Under the pieces are notes generated by a model. The model had not been told where the DNA came from. It saw only the letters and a list, made by a program, of their open reading frames with translations, and ran no database searches. The position numbers and the translations under genes are program-made. 64,000 nt of DNA from Syntrophaceae bacterium (GTDB lineage Bacteria; Desulfobacterota; Syntrophia; Syntrophales; Smithellaceae): contig JAGPFA010000006.1 in the NCBI GenBank assembly GCA_018056765.1, forward strand, positions 17,560-81,559, written 5' to 3'. Positions 56,030 to 64,000 of the stretch are shown one piece after another. Position 1 is the stretch's first letter, and the number at the start of each line of letters is the position of its first letter.

Positions 56030-57070
56030 ATGAAGATTAAAGCAGCTGTATTCGGTGCCAGTGGTTATACCGGTCAGGAGCTGATCAGGATTTTATCGGG
56101 TCACCCGGAGGCCGAACTGACGGCCGTGACTTCCCGGCGCTATGCGGGAGTGGCGGTGGCAAAGGTTTTCCCGTCACTTGCCGGTTTTACATCGCTTGTA
56201 TATCAGGATGCCTCACCGCAGGAGATTGCCCGGATGTGTGACGTCGTTTTTCTTGCCCTGCCGCACGGCGTGTCCATGGGGGTGGCGCCGGCATTTGTGG
56301 AGGCCGGCCGGAAGGTGATCGACCTTTCCGCCGACTATCGTCTGCGCGATTTAACCGTGTATGAAAAGTGGTATGCCGCCCACAAAAGCGCCGGTCTCGT
56401 CCCGGAGGCGGCCTACGGACTTCCTGAGCTGTACCGCAGTAAGATAAGTGAGGCGCGTCTGGTTGCCAATCCCGGTTGTTATCCGACCAGCGTCATTTTG
56501 GCTTTGGCTCCTCTTTTGAAGAACAGCCTAATTGAGGTTAACTCCATCATCGCGGACAGCGCCTCCGGCGTAAGCGGTGCCGGGCGTGACCCGGTCGTCG
56601 GATCATTGTTTTGTGAAGTGGACGGGGGCTATAAGGCATACAAGGTAGGCAAGCACCGCCACACGCCGGAAATTGAGCAGGAGCTTGGCGAGCTGGCGGG
56701 CGAGCAGTTTCCGGTTACCTTCACGCCGCACTTGCTGCCGGTGAAAAGAGGTATTTTAAGCACAATTTATGCAAACCTTAAGCGGGATATCTCCACGGCC
56801 GGGCTGCGGGATATCTGTGCCTCCTTTTACGAAAAGGAAAAATTCGTGCGCGTCCTGCCGGCGGGTGACATTCCCAACATCTCGTCGGTTTGCGGGTCAA
56901 ACTACTGCGACATCGGGGTGGTCTGCGACACAAGAACCAACCGTGTCATTGTTCTTTGCGCTATCGATAATCTGGTCAAGGGGGCGGCCGGACAGGCGGT
57001 GCAGAATATGAATATTGTTTTCGGAATGCCGGAGGAAAGCGGTCTGGCGGCGGCACCCGTTTACCCATGA
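56030..57070 (+). CDS. argC: N-acetyl-gamma-glutamyl-phosphate reductase
   Basis: Reduces N-acetylglutamyl phosphate to the semialdehyde in arginine synthesis. 346 residues from ATG 56030 behind GGGGAGGG; the open frame reaches 55907 in rpsI. NADP-binding [16 protein letters not shown], catalytic Cys in [18 protein letters not shown] and the substrate His in [12 protein letters not shown] are present. Other arg genes are not in the window. cysS follows after 13 bases. Confidence 0.95.
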   Translation: MKIKAAVFGASGYTGQELIRILSGHPEAELTAVTSRRYAGVAVAKVFPSLAGFTSLVYQDASPQEIARMCDVVFLALPHGVSMGVAPAFVEAGRKVIDLSADYRLRDLTVYEKWYAAHKSAGLVPEAAYGLPELYRSKISEARLVANPGCYPTSVILALAPLLKNSLIEVNSIIADSASGVSGAGRDPVVGSLFCEVDGGYKAYKVGKHRHTPEIEQELGELAGEQFPVTFTPHLLPVKRGILSTIYANLKRDISTAGLRDICASFYEKEKFVRVLPAGDIPNISSVCGSNYCDIGVVCDTRTNRVIVLCAIDNLVKGAAGQAVQNMNIVFGMPEESGLAAAPVYP

Positions 57071-57083
57071 TGAAGGATTACAG

Positions 57084-58556
57084 ATGAGTCAAAAAGTATA
57101 TAATACGAAAACAAGGCGTAAGGAAGTCCTGCATCCACTGCGGGAAGGCGCGATAGGGATGTATGTGTGCGGGATTACCGCCTACGATGTCTGCCACATC
57201 GGGCATGCACGTGCCGCGGTTGTTTTTGACGTTATATACCGTCACCTCCGGGCGCGCGGCTACCGGGTGACGTATGTGAAAAACTTCACAGACATTGACG
57301 ACAAGATTATTGAGCGGGCCAACCGCGAGGGTGTCACCACGCAGCAGTTGAGCGAGCGCTACATAAGCCTGCATAACGAAGATATGGCCGCTTTGAATGT
57401 TTTGACGCCTACGGTTACGCCTAAAGCCACCGAGCACATGGAGGAGATGATTTCGATGATCAGGATTCTCCAGGACAAGGGTATCGCCTATGAGGTGGAT
57501 GGTGACGTGTTTTTCGATGTCGGCCGGTATCCGGCATACGGCGGACTGTCGGGCCGTAAACTGGATGAGATGATGGCCGGAGCGCGCGTGGACATCAACG
57601 ATAAAAAAAGGAATCCGCTGGACTTCGTGTTGTGGAAAAAGAGCAAGGAAGGCGAGCCATCCTGGGAGAGTCCCTGGGGGAAGGGCAGGCCAGGCTGGCA
57701 CATCGAGTGTTCAGCGATGAGCCGCCGCTATCTGGGAGATACATTCGATATTCACGGCGGCGGCGAGGATCTGGTTTTCCCGCATCACGAAAATGAAGTT
57801 GCACAGTCGGAAGCGGCAACCGGTAAACCTTTTGCCCGCTACTGGCTGCATAACGGCTTTGTTAAAATAAATGCTGAAAAAATGTCCAAGTCCCTGGGAA
57901 ATACGTTTCCCATCCGTGACCTGGTTACGAGCTATCATCCGGAGGTGTTGCGGCTGTTCATGCTCCAGAGCCATTACCGCAGCCCGGTCGATTTTTCCGA
58001 GGGGTCGCTCAAGGAGGCCAGGGCCGCGCTGATTCGTGGCTATACCGCGCTGCAGACGCTCAAGGAAGCAAAAGCGATGTACAAACCTGAAGCAATCGAG
58101 GCCAGTGGTGACAAAAAGACGGGCCAGACAGCCGGGTGGGATGAATTCATCAGTAAGTTTGACGCGGCTATGGATGACGACTTCAATACGGCTCAGGCCC
58201 TCGGACATGTTTTTGATGCGGTACGCCAGATAAATCAGATTGCCACGGCGGGCAAAAAGGCATCCACACCGTCAGCCGGGGCGGCACTTGATGCCGCTGC
58301 ACGCGCATTTGCCCACTTCGCCGATGTGCTGGGTGTTTTTCAATCCGACCCTGATGAGTTTTTCCGTACCGACCGCTCCATAGAAGTGAACAAAAGTGGT
58401 CTGGATGCATCCTGGGTGGAGATGATGATTGCCAAAAGGCAAAAGGCGCGTGACGACAAAGACTGGAAGCTGGCCGACGATATCCGCGGCGAACTCGCCC
58501 AAAAAAATATTTTACTCAAAGATTCGGCGGATCGTACTGTGTGGTCGGTCGGCTGA
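57084..58556 (+). CDS. cysS: Cysteinyl-tRNA synthetase, canonical
   Basis: 490 residues from ATG 57084 with AAGGA upstream; an in-frame TTG at 57015 lies in argC. All family features are intact: VCGITAYDVCHIGHAR (zinc Cys and HIGH), NFTDIDDKII, GWHIECSAMS (zinc Cys), GGGEDLVFPHHENEVAQS (zinc His and Glu), and KMSKSLGN. This is therefore the likely housekeeping enzyme, in contrast with the CysRS-like half of the fusion at 15902. Confidence 0.97.
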   Translation: MSQKVYNTKTRRKEVLHPLREGAIGMYVCGITAYDVCHIGHARAAVVFDVIYRHLRARGYRVTYVKNFTDIDDKIIERANREGVTTQQLSERYISLHNEDMAALNVLTPTVTPKATEHMEEMISMIRILQDKGIAYEVDGDVFFDVGRYPAYGGLSGRKLDEMMAGARVDINDKKRNPLDFVLWKKSKEGEPSWESPWGKGRPGWHIECSAMSRRYLGDTFDIHGGGEDLVFPHHENEVAQSEAATGKPFARYWLHNGFVKINAEKMSKSLGNTFPIRDLVTSYHPEVLRLFMLQSHYRSPVDFSEGSLKEARAALIRGYTALQTLKEAKAMYKPEAIEASGDKKTGQTAGWDEFISKFDAAMDDDFNTAQALGHVFDAVRQINQIATAGKKASTPSAGAALDAAARAFAHFADVLGVFQSDPDEFFRTDRSIEVNKSGLDASWVEMMIAKRQKARDDKDWKLADDIRGELAQKNILLKDSADRTVWSVG

Positions 58557-58580
58557 GCTGTTCGCGACAGGATTTGTGCA

Positions 58581-58616
58581 GGCCTGCCGCCAGCCGGCTC
58601 CGGACGGCGGCAGAGC
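58581..58616. other. Strong GC-rich hairpin in the cysS-ctpA gap
   Basis: Perfect 8-bp core CTGCCGCC (58584-58591) / GGCGGCAG (58606-58613), extendable by outer GGC/GCC pairs. No T-run. It may end cysS transcripts with Rho or be a dispersed element; the 182-base gap contains no gene. Confidence 0.5.
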
Positions 58617-58656
58617 CACCGCCATTTCTGATAATGCACTCCGATGCCGAAATGTA

Positions 58657-58686
58657 TGGAAAAAAGCGCAAACAGTAGTATATAGT
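58657..58686 (+). promoter_or_regulatory. Possible promoter of ctpA
   Basis: -35-like TGGAAA (58657-58662), 18-base spacer, -10 TATAGT (58681-58686), about 53 bases before the ctpA ATG. Confidence 0.35.
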
Positions 58687-58738
58687 TTCAAAGTTACAGT
58701 TTATCGTTGAAAAAAATAACTTCCAAAGTGAGGCGGTC

Positions 58739-60058
58739 ATGAAAAATAAACGGGGCAAACTGGCGGTTTTTGCGGTTGTTTTCATCATACTTTTTGCCGC
58801 CTTCGGCGCCTATACCGCAAGCAGAGAGGCTCAGCCGGAGAAAAGCATCTATAAAAATCTCAAAACGTTTAATGAAGTTCTGGATATCGTGCAGAAGAAC
58901 TATGTGGATGAAGTTGATATGAACTCTTTGATGCAGGGTGCGGTCAACGGCATGATCAAAACGCTTGATCCTCACAGCAATTATATGACGGCCGAGCTCT
59001 ATAAGGAGCTGGAAGTGGAAACCCAGGGGCAGTTCGGGGGTATCGGCATTGAGATTACCATTTTGCGTGATGTCCTGACGGTTGTTTCCCCCATTGAGGA
59101 CACGCCGGCTTTCCGTGCGGGCGTTCTCTCCGGAGACCAGATCCTCAAAATCGACGGGCAATCGACGAAAGACATTACCATCATGGAGGCGGTGAAGAAA
59201 CTGCGTGGCCCCAAAGGGTCTCAGGTCACGATTACCATCATGCGGGAAAAGGTACTCCAGCCGAGGGATATCACACTGACGCGGGCGATGATCCAGATCA
59301 AAAGCGTAAAGGCAAAAGTATTTGAAGATCATATCGGCTATATTCGCATCGCCTCGTTTCACGAAAGGACGGCCGCCGATTTACGCAAAGCGATCGCCGA
59401 AATATCCGCAAAGACAAAGCCGATGCAGGGGTTGGTACTGGATTTGCGTAATGATCCCGGCGGGCTGCTCAGCCAGGCGATCGAAGTTTCCGATATGTTC
59501 CTGAAATCGGGAGTTATCGTGTCCACACGCGGCAGAACTAAAGTAATGGAAACAAAATCCAGCGCTCACGATGACGGCGACAAGGATGTCACCGTTCCTA
59601 TGGTGGTGCTGGTCAACGAAGGCACGGCCAGCGCCGCCGAGATTGTCGCCGGTGCTCTGCAGGACAACGGCCGTGCACTGATTGTGGGTACACAGACATT
59701 CGGCAAGGCCTCCGTGCAAACAGTGATTCCCCTGGAGGACGGCTCCGCCCTTAAGTTGACCACGGCCCGCTACTATACCCCCAGCGGCAAGTCCATTCAG
59801 GCCGAAGGGATAAAACCGGATATCACCGTTAAGTTGTTGTCTCCAGAGGGCGAAAAAGAGACCGCACAGGGCGGGATGCTTCGCGAAAAAGACCTCAAAG
59901 GGCATATTATGCCGGCCGGAGAAGATGCTCCGAAGCCTGACGAAGGCAATTTGGAAGGAACCAGGGAAGAGCTGGACATTGCCCGTGACAATCAGCTTAA
60001 AACGGCGATCGATATTCTCAAAAGCTGGCAGATTATGCGAAACAATCTCAGCCGGTGA
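58739..60058 (+). CDS. ctpA: C-terminal processing peptidase, S41 family (CtpA/Prc type)
   Basis: 439 residues. N-terminal signal/anchor (KLAVFAVVFIILFAAFGAYTA), family start VLDIVQKNYVDEVD, PDZ domain about 95-180 (GGIGIEITILRDVLTVVSPIEDTPAFRAGVLSGDQILKIDG), then the protease core with the catalytic Ser in EGTASAAEIVAGAL and Lys in QTFGKASVQT. Cleaves C-terminal tails of periplasmic proteins. GAGG precedes the ATG. It starts the envelope run that continues to 63625. Confidence 0.94.
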   Translation: MKNKRGKLAVFAVVFIILFAAFGAYTASREAQPEKSIYKNLKTFNEVLDIVQKNYVDEVDMNSLMQGAVNGMIKTLDPHSNYMTAELYKELEVETQGQFGGIGIEITILRDVLTVVSPIEDTPAFRAGVLSGDQILKIDGQSTKDITIMEAVKKLRGPKGSQVTITIMREKVLQPRDITLTRAMIQIKSVKAKVFEDHIGYIRIASFHERTAADLRKAIAEISAKTKPMQGLVLDLRNDPGGLLSQAIEVSDMFLKSGVIVSTRGRTKVMETKSSAHDDGDKDVTVPMVVLVNEGTASAAEIVAGALQDNGRALIVGTQTFGKASVQTVIPLEDGSALKLTTARYYTPSGKSIQAEGIKPDITVKLLSPEGEKETAQGGMLREKDLKGHIMPAGEDAPKPDEGNLEGTREELDIARDNQLKTAIDILKSWQIMRNNLSR

Positions 60059-60091
60059 TGGACATGACCAGACAAAAATAAACAAATTGAC

Positions 60092-61084
60092 ATGAAAAAG
60101 AAAAACAGGAAAAAAATTATACCGGCGATTCTTTCCGTTTTAATCGTCGTGGCCGTTGCCGCCATTGTCTATGTTGTTCAATTCGCCGAGAAAGAACCTC
60201 AGTGGGCAGAAAAAAAAGTTACGTCGGGAAGGGAAAAAACAAAGTCCCCTCCGGGGACGGAAAAAGCCGGTGCAAAAGCTTCGTCCGACTCCGGAAAGCA
60301 GGCTGCTTCCCCGGTGAAAAGGCAGGCGGACAAAGCATCCCGGGAGAATGCGGTCGGAACGGCCAAAGGTAAAACCACCATCGCCAAAATTGTCCCTGCC
60401 GGTGTGCCCCGGAAGCAGATCGCCATTATCATCGACGATATCGGACATGATATGAAGCCGCTAAGGGATCTTTTGAGCATAGACGAGGAGATTACCTTTG
60501 CCATTTTACCGTTTGTGGCTCACTCCCGTGAGGCGGCGGTAACACTTCATCAGGCGGGGCGTGAAACGTTGCTTCATTTACCCATGGAACCCCTTTCCTA
60601 CCCGAAGGAGAAGCCGGGTGAAGGGGCCCTGTTTACGGATATGAGCCAAGAAGAGCTGATTATCGAACTTGACAAAAACTTCGACTGCGTGCCTTACGTC
60701 TCCGGTGTCAACAACCATATGGGTTCGCGGTTTATGGCCGACGAAGAAAAACTTACGGTAATTTTCAATCGGTTGAAGAAGAGGAATTTATTTTTCATTG
60801 ACTCACGCACGACGGGAAAATCCCGGGCTGATGCTGCATCTGCGAAAGCCGGGCTGCAAATCGCTTCACGCAGGGTATTTTTGGACAATGACCGTGATTA
60901 CGCAAAAATTTATCAAATCCTGATGAGCGCGGCCGAGGAAGAAACGGGACGCTCACCGATGATTATTATCGGCCACCCCTACCCGGAAACGATCCGGGCG
61001 ATCAGAGACGCCAGCAGCGTTTTGCGTCAAAGGGGTGTCGATATAGTACCCGTATCGAAACTGCTGCGGCCGGCTGTTTCCTAG
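60092..61084 (+). CDS. Divergent polysaccharide deacetylase family protein (YibQ-like)
   Basis: 330 residues. A single N-terminal membrane span (IIPAILSVLIVVAVAAIVYVV) is followed by a Lys/Ser/Ala-rich low-complexity stretch (about 38-105), then the domain IAIIIDDIGHDMKPLRDLL, LLHLPMEPLSYP, VNNHMGSRFM and FFIDSRTTGKS. DD, HLP and NNH motifs match the divergent NodB-like deacetylase family often encoded after ctpA. Probably periplasmic and acting on envelope glycans; substrate unknown. Confidence 0.88.
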   Translation: MKKKNRKKIIPAILSVLIVVAVAAIVYVVQFAEKEPQWAEKKVTSGREKTKSPPGTEKAGAKASSDSGKQAASPVKRQADKASRENAVGTAKGKTTIAKIVPAGVPRKQIAIIIDDIGHDMKPLRDLLSIDEEITFAILPFVAHSREAAVTLHQAGRETLLHLPMEPLSYPKEKPGEGALFTDMSQEELIIELDKNFDCVPYVSGVNNHMGSRFMADEEKLTVIFNRLKKRNLFFIDSRTTGKSRADAASAKAGLQIASRRVFLDNDRDYAKIYQILMSAAEEETGRSPMIIIGHPYPETIRAIRDASSVLRQRGVDIVPVSKLLRPAVS

Positions 61085-61114
61085 TCAGGGTTTTTTCAGG
61101 AGATTAAACGCCTC

Positions 61115-62845
61115 ATGGACAGACAAGGAAAATTAAAGACGAGAAGAGTTATCTGTACCGTTATCGGTGCCTTGCTTCTGTGGGTGGCCCTTGCCGGGTG
61201 CGCATCGCTTTCATCACACGAGTCTGCGGATAGCCGGGCCGCAGCCGAAAACTTTTCCTCCGGAGCCGCCTATCATTATTCGTTGTCAGTCCTGCTCAGG
61301 CGCGGCGGAGATTTGGCCGGCGCCATCGGAGAACTCAAACAGGCGCTCGAGCATGATCCCGACTCACCCTATCTGATCACGGAACTTGTCTCGCTTTACG
61401 TGGAAAACAACGACACGGAAAAGGCTTTGGCGCTGGGGGAAGAAGCGCTGGCCCGGGACCCGGCCAATATTGAGCTGCGCTCCATTATGGGCGGTCTGTA
61501 TTTTTCCACACGCGCCTATGATAAGGCGGCCCGTGAATATGAGACGATCATTGCCGGCGATCCGAAGAATCTGGTTGCTTACCTTTATCTGGCGACGATT
61601 CATGCACAGGAAAAAAAATACGATTTGGCGGAGAGCGCCTATCAGAAGCTATTGGCGATCGATCCGGATAACATTATCGGGATGTATTATTATGCCAAAA
61701 CACTGATGCAGATGCAACGCTGGGCCGACGCGGAGGAACTTCTACAAAAGACGATAGCTCAAAGACCGGCCTTCGAGGCGGCCTGGCAGGGGCTGGGAGT
61801 TCTCTACGAAACGACGAAGCGATATGACGACGCCATCGGCCTGTATCGGAGCTATTTGGACAGAAATCCGGCCAAGATCAATTATCGCGTTAAGATTCCT
61901 GAACTGCTCAAGAGAGTCGGCCGGATGGACGAAGCAAAAAAGGATCTTGAGGAGATACTGACAATTACGCCCGACAGCCGTGAGGTGCGGGCGGCGCTGG
62001 GGCTTTTATATTACGACATGCGTAATTTTGCCGGGGCGGCCCAGGAGTTTTCCCGTCTTCTGGAAGGGACGCCGGGCGACGACAAGCTGCGTTACATGCT
62101 GGCCAGCTCACTGGAACAAAAAGGCGATCATGATGCAGCCTGCCGTAATTTTCAGCTGATATCACCGTCGTTCGAACTATTTGCCAACGCACAGATCCAG
62201 GCGGCGATGATTCTCGGGAAACAGCAACGGCATGACGAAGCTATTTCGGTCATGGTGCGGGCACTGGAGCAGAAAAACGACCAGGCCGTGCTTTATCTGT
62301 ATTTATCTTCCCTGTATGAGGACAGCAAGGATCTGACCGCGGCGGAAAAAACAATCGTGTCGGGTATCGAGCGAGTCCCCGGAAACACAGATCTGCATTA
62401 TATGCTGGGGGTGATTCTGGACAAGACAAACCGGTTTGAAGAAAGCATCAGGCAGATGGAAAAAGTGCTGGAGATCGATCCCCAAAATGCGGATGCGCTG
62501 AATTTTATCGGCTACACCTATGCTGAACGGGGGGTGAACCTCGACGAGGCGGAGAAATTGATTTTGCAGGCGATGGATCTCAAGCCGGATAACGGGTATA
62601 TCATCGATTCCCTGGGCTGGGTTCACTTCAGGCAGAACAAACTCGCCAGTGCGCTCAAACATCTGAAAAGGGCGCTGGAGCTTATGCCGGAAGACCCCAA
62701 TATCCTGGAGCACCTGGGCGATGTCTATCTGAAAACCGGGCAGGCGGGAGAGGCTCTTGATTTTTACCGCAGGGCCATAAAGATATCCCCCGACAGCCTT
62801 ATTCTCAAAAAGAAAATCGATGAACTGGACGAGACTCCCCGATAG
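61115..62845 (+). CDS. TPR-repeat lipoprotein
   Basis: 576 residues. Signal peptide with lipobox LAGC (Cys about residue 29). About 13 to 14 tetratricopeptide repeats fill residues 50-570, for example AIGELKQALEHDPDSPYLITELV and DALNFIGYTYAERGVNLDEAEKLILQAM. No enzyme domain. Likely an envelope-anchored scaffold for protein partners. 30 bases after the deacetylase gene and followed after 33 bases by another lipoprotein gene, so the run looks like one transcription unit. Confidence 0.88.
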   Translation: MDRQGKLKTRRVICTVIGALLLWVALAGCASLSSHESADSRAAAENFSSGAAYHYSLSVLLRRGGDLAGAIGELKQALEHDPDSPYLITELVSLYVENNDTEKALALGEEALARDPANIELRSIMGGLYFSTRAYDKAAREYETIIAGDPKNLVAYLYLATIHAQEKKYDLAESAYQKLLAIDPDNIIGMYYYAKTLMQMQRWADAEELLQKTIAQRPAFEAAWQGLGVLYETTKRYDDAIGLYRSYLDRNPAKINYRVKIPELLKRVGRMDEAKKDLEEILTITPDSREVRAALGLLYYDMRNFAGAAQEFSRLLEGTPGDDKLRYMLASSLEQKGDHDAACRNFQLISPSFELFANAQIQAAMILGKQQRHDEAISVMVRALEQKNDQAVLYLYLSSLYEDSKDLTAAEKTIVSGIERVPGNTDLHYMLGVILDKTNRFEESIRQMEKVLEIDPQNADALNFIGYTYAERGVNLDEAEKLILQAMDLKPDNGYIIDSLGWVHFRQNKLASALKHLKRALELMPEDPNILEHLGDVYLKTGQAGEALDFYRRAIKISPDSLILKKKIDELDETPR

Positions 62846-62878
62846 CACCGGTATGGTGATGCCGGCGGAGCGGAAAGT

Positions 62879-63625
62879 GTGCCCGATATGTTTGCGCATG
62901 TGACGTTACTCGGCCGTTGCCTGATATGCACACTCATTTTCATTTTTATCGTCACCCCCGGGTGTGCCTGGCGGCTGCCCGCTGGCGGGCAGCCGCCAAA
63001 GGATGTGTCAGCAAGCGCCGTTCATGATGGGCGGCTTGTCGCCGTCGCGCAAATTAACCTGGCCACCAGCCGGGGAAACTATCCGCTGCGGGCCGCGATT
63101 ATAGCGCAGCGTCCCGCCTGGCTGCGTCTGGAGCTCTTGCCGTTTATCGGGCCTCCCGATTTGTACCTTACGGCATCGCCTGAGCGTATGAGTGTTTATC
63201 TTCCAGCGCAGGCGGAGTTTTACATCGGAGCGCCGACCGCCGCAAATATGGCGCGTTTCCTTCCCTGGGCGGTAAGTGTCGAAGAAATGGTGGCTATTTT
63301 GTGGGGCACCTGTTTTGCGCCTGAAAAGGGCTATGTTTCCTGTCGCTACTTCGGGGAGGAAAATCCGGCGGCCGGCGCACCGACAGGCATGCTCAAGACC
63401 ATGATACGCTATGACGAGGACAATAAAAAAATATACCACGTCTCATTTGACGATTATCAGGCACAGGCCGCCTGCCCCGGCAGGATTGTCTTTGACCTTG
63501 CCGACGGATCTGTTCGGGTTACCATGCGCTACACCGACCTGAAGGTGGAAAAGCAGGCGGACAAGAGTGTTTTTGAGATTGACGCGCCCGGCGATGCCAG
63601 GATCATTGACCTCGATTGTTCATGA
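62879..63625 (+). CDS. DUF4292/LolB-like lipoprotein
   Basis: 248 residues from GTG 62879 (ATG 62888 possible). Signal peptide ICTLIFIFIVTPGCAW with lipobox TPGC. The mature part (VAQINLATSRGNYPLRAAIIAQRPAWLRLELLPFIGPPDLYLTASPERMSVYLPAQAEFYIG) has the LolA/LolB-like beta pattern of DUF4292 proteins. A role in lipoprotein sorting or outer-membrane assembly is inferred, not shown. Last gene of the ctpA run. Confidence 0.75.
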   Translation: MPDMFAHVTLLGRCLICTLIFIFIVTPGCAWRLPAGGQPPKDVSASAVHDGRLVAVAQINLATSRGNYPLRAAIIAQRPAWLRLELLPFIGPPDLYLTASPERMSVYLPAQAEFYIGAPTAANMARFLPWAVSVEEMVAILWGTCFAPEKGYVSCRYFGEENPAAGAPTGMLKTMIRYDEDNKKIYHVSFDDYQAQAACPGRIVFDLADGSVRVTMRYTDLKVEKQADKSVFEIDAPGDARIIDLDCS

Positions 63626-64000
63626 AAAGAACGGCATGGGCGGCGCGAAAAAGCCACCCTCAAGGAGCCTTGCCACTTTGAGACGAGACCTTTGAAAAAT
63701 ACCTCCTCCAGTCATTCCGGGCTCGACCCGGAATCCAGTAAGCATTTGATAACACTGGATACCGGCCTTCGCCGGTATGACGACATTGCCGTTACTTAGT
63801 GCTGTGCAAAGCTCTCGAGACAAAGGTGACGGCCGGCAACGTTTTGCCCTTTGCCTGTAAGTATGCAAGGTGCTGATATTTATGAAGAAGTAAGTGTCGC
63901 GACTCTGTTTCAGGTCACCGGGGAAGATCATCATTTCATCGAAAAATAAAATATTTCTTGATTTTCGTTTGTTATCTGCTAAGCAAAGCGCCGAATCTCC
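63626..64000. other. Terminal region without a gene, carrying a dyad repeat
   Basis: 375 bases to the window end. Apart from the repeat at 63711-63781 nothing coding is credible: the best forward frame (63863-63949, 28 residues) has no ribosome site or recognisable homology, and the reverse frame is a translation of the repeat. Confidence 0.6.
63711..63781. repeat. REP-like dispersed dyad element
   Basis: Left arm 63711-63739 starts GTCATTCCGGG and contains the palindrome TTCCGGG-CTCGA-CCCGGAA; right arm 63754-63781 contains TACCGGC-CTTC-GCCGGTA and ends GGTATGAC. The two arms are inverted copies (ATCCAGT / ACTGGAT). The minus strand reads VIPAKAGIQ, the well-known false peptide of such repeats in many proteobacteria. 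Confidence 0.85.

Noticed and set aside
57015..57083. N-terminal extension of cysS into argC
   Set aside because: The extra 23 residues are a shadow of argC; ATG 57084 matches the CysRS start and has AAGGA upstream.
63620..63934. 104-codon minus-strand open frame at the window end
   Set aside because: Its centre (VIPAKAGIQ and PGMTG) is the translation of the dyad repeat, a known annotation artefact.
63863..63949. 28-codon forward frame near the window end
   Set aside because: No ribosome site, no homology that I recognise, and too short to support.
1..64000. CRISPR arrays, prophage, insertion sequences, rRNA operon
   Set aside because: No regularly spaced repeats, transposase or phage motifs, or 16S/23S stretches were found on reading through the window.

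Overview
The window reads as a chromosomal core segment of a Gram-negative anaerobe of the deltaproteobacterial type (Desulfobacterota, perhaps Syntrophales-like). This placement is inferred from gene content and order, not from a marker tree. The supporting features are a selenocysteine formate dehydrogenase with its own SECIS hairpin, LPS genes (waaA, heptose kinase, lptD), a sigma-54 promoter in front of a PilZ protein, the tRNA-Thr/Tyr/Gly/Thr cluster next to secE-nusG-rplKAJL-rpoBC, and intact str, S10, spc and alpha ribosomal operons. No phage, insertion sequence or CRISPR array was seen.

Layout. 1-4.9 kb: the 3' part of a Sec-containing formate dehydrogenase, a molybdate ABC transporter (modABC) and an FmdE-like zinc-ribbon protein; together a molybdenum-enzyme module. 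5-7.1 kb (minus): a large protein with two PilZ-like domains and a GNAT-like C-terminal half, driven by a consensus sigma-54 promoter. 7.5-13.9 kb: divergent waaA, then a heptose kinase, DUF4416, yicC, gmk, rpoZ, pyrF and rlmB run. 14-19.6 kb: a lone pilC, tRNA-Pro, a DUF1178 protein, a cysteine synthase/cysteinyl-tRNA synthetase fusion, and the MEMO1 and AMMECR1 proteins of the AmmeMemoRadiSam set. 19.7-48.8 kb: tRNAs, rpmG, secE, nusG and the L11-L10-rpoBC, str, S10, spc and alpha clusters, ending in a strong terminator after rplQ. 48.9-55 kb: a small EF-Tu-like protein, DUF169, a metallo-beta-lactamase-fold phosphodiesterase, folC and lptD. 55-63.6 kb: rplM-rpsI, argC, a canonical cysS, then an envelope run (ctpA, divergent polysaccharide deacetylase, TPR lipoprotein, DUF4292/LolB-like lipoprotein). 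The last 375 bases hold a dyad repeat of the common dispersed type.

The most notable points are: (i) the cysteine synthase-CysRS fusion, whose synthetase half has lost one of the four expected zinc ligands, while a fully canonical cysS lies 41 kb away; (ii) the SECIS hairpin in the formate dehydrogenase, which matches the E. coli fdhF spacing and loop as I recall it; (iii) a consensus sigma-54 promoter upstream of the PilZ-PilZ-GNAT-like gene; (iv) a str operon without fusA and a tRNA-secE cluster without tuf; (v) a terminator-like hairpin between rpsJ and rplC; (vi) many GTG/TTG starts in ribosomal genes.
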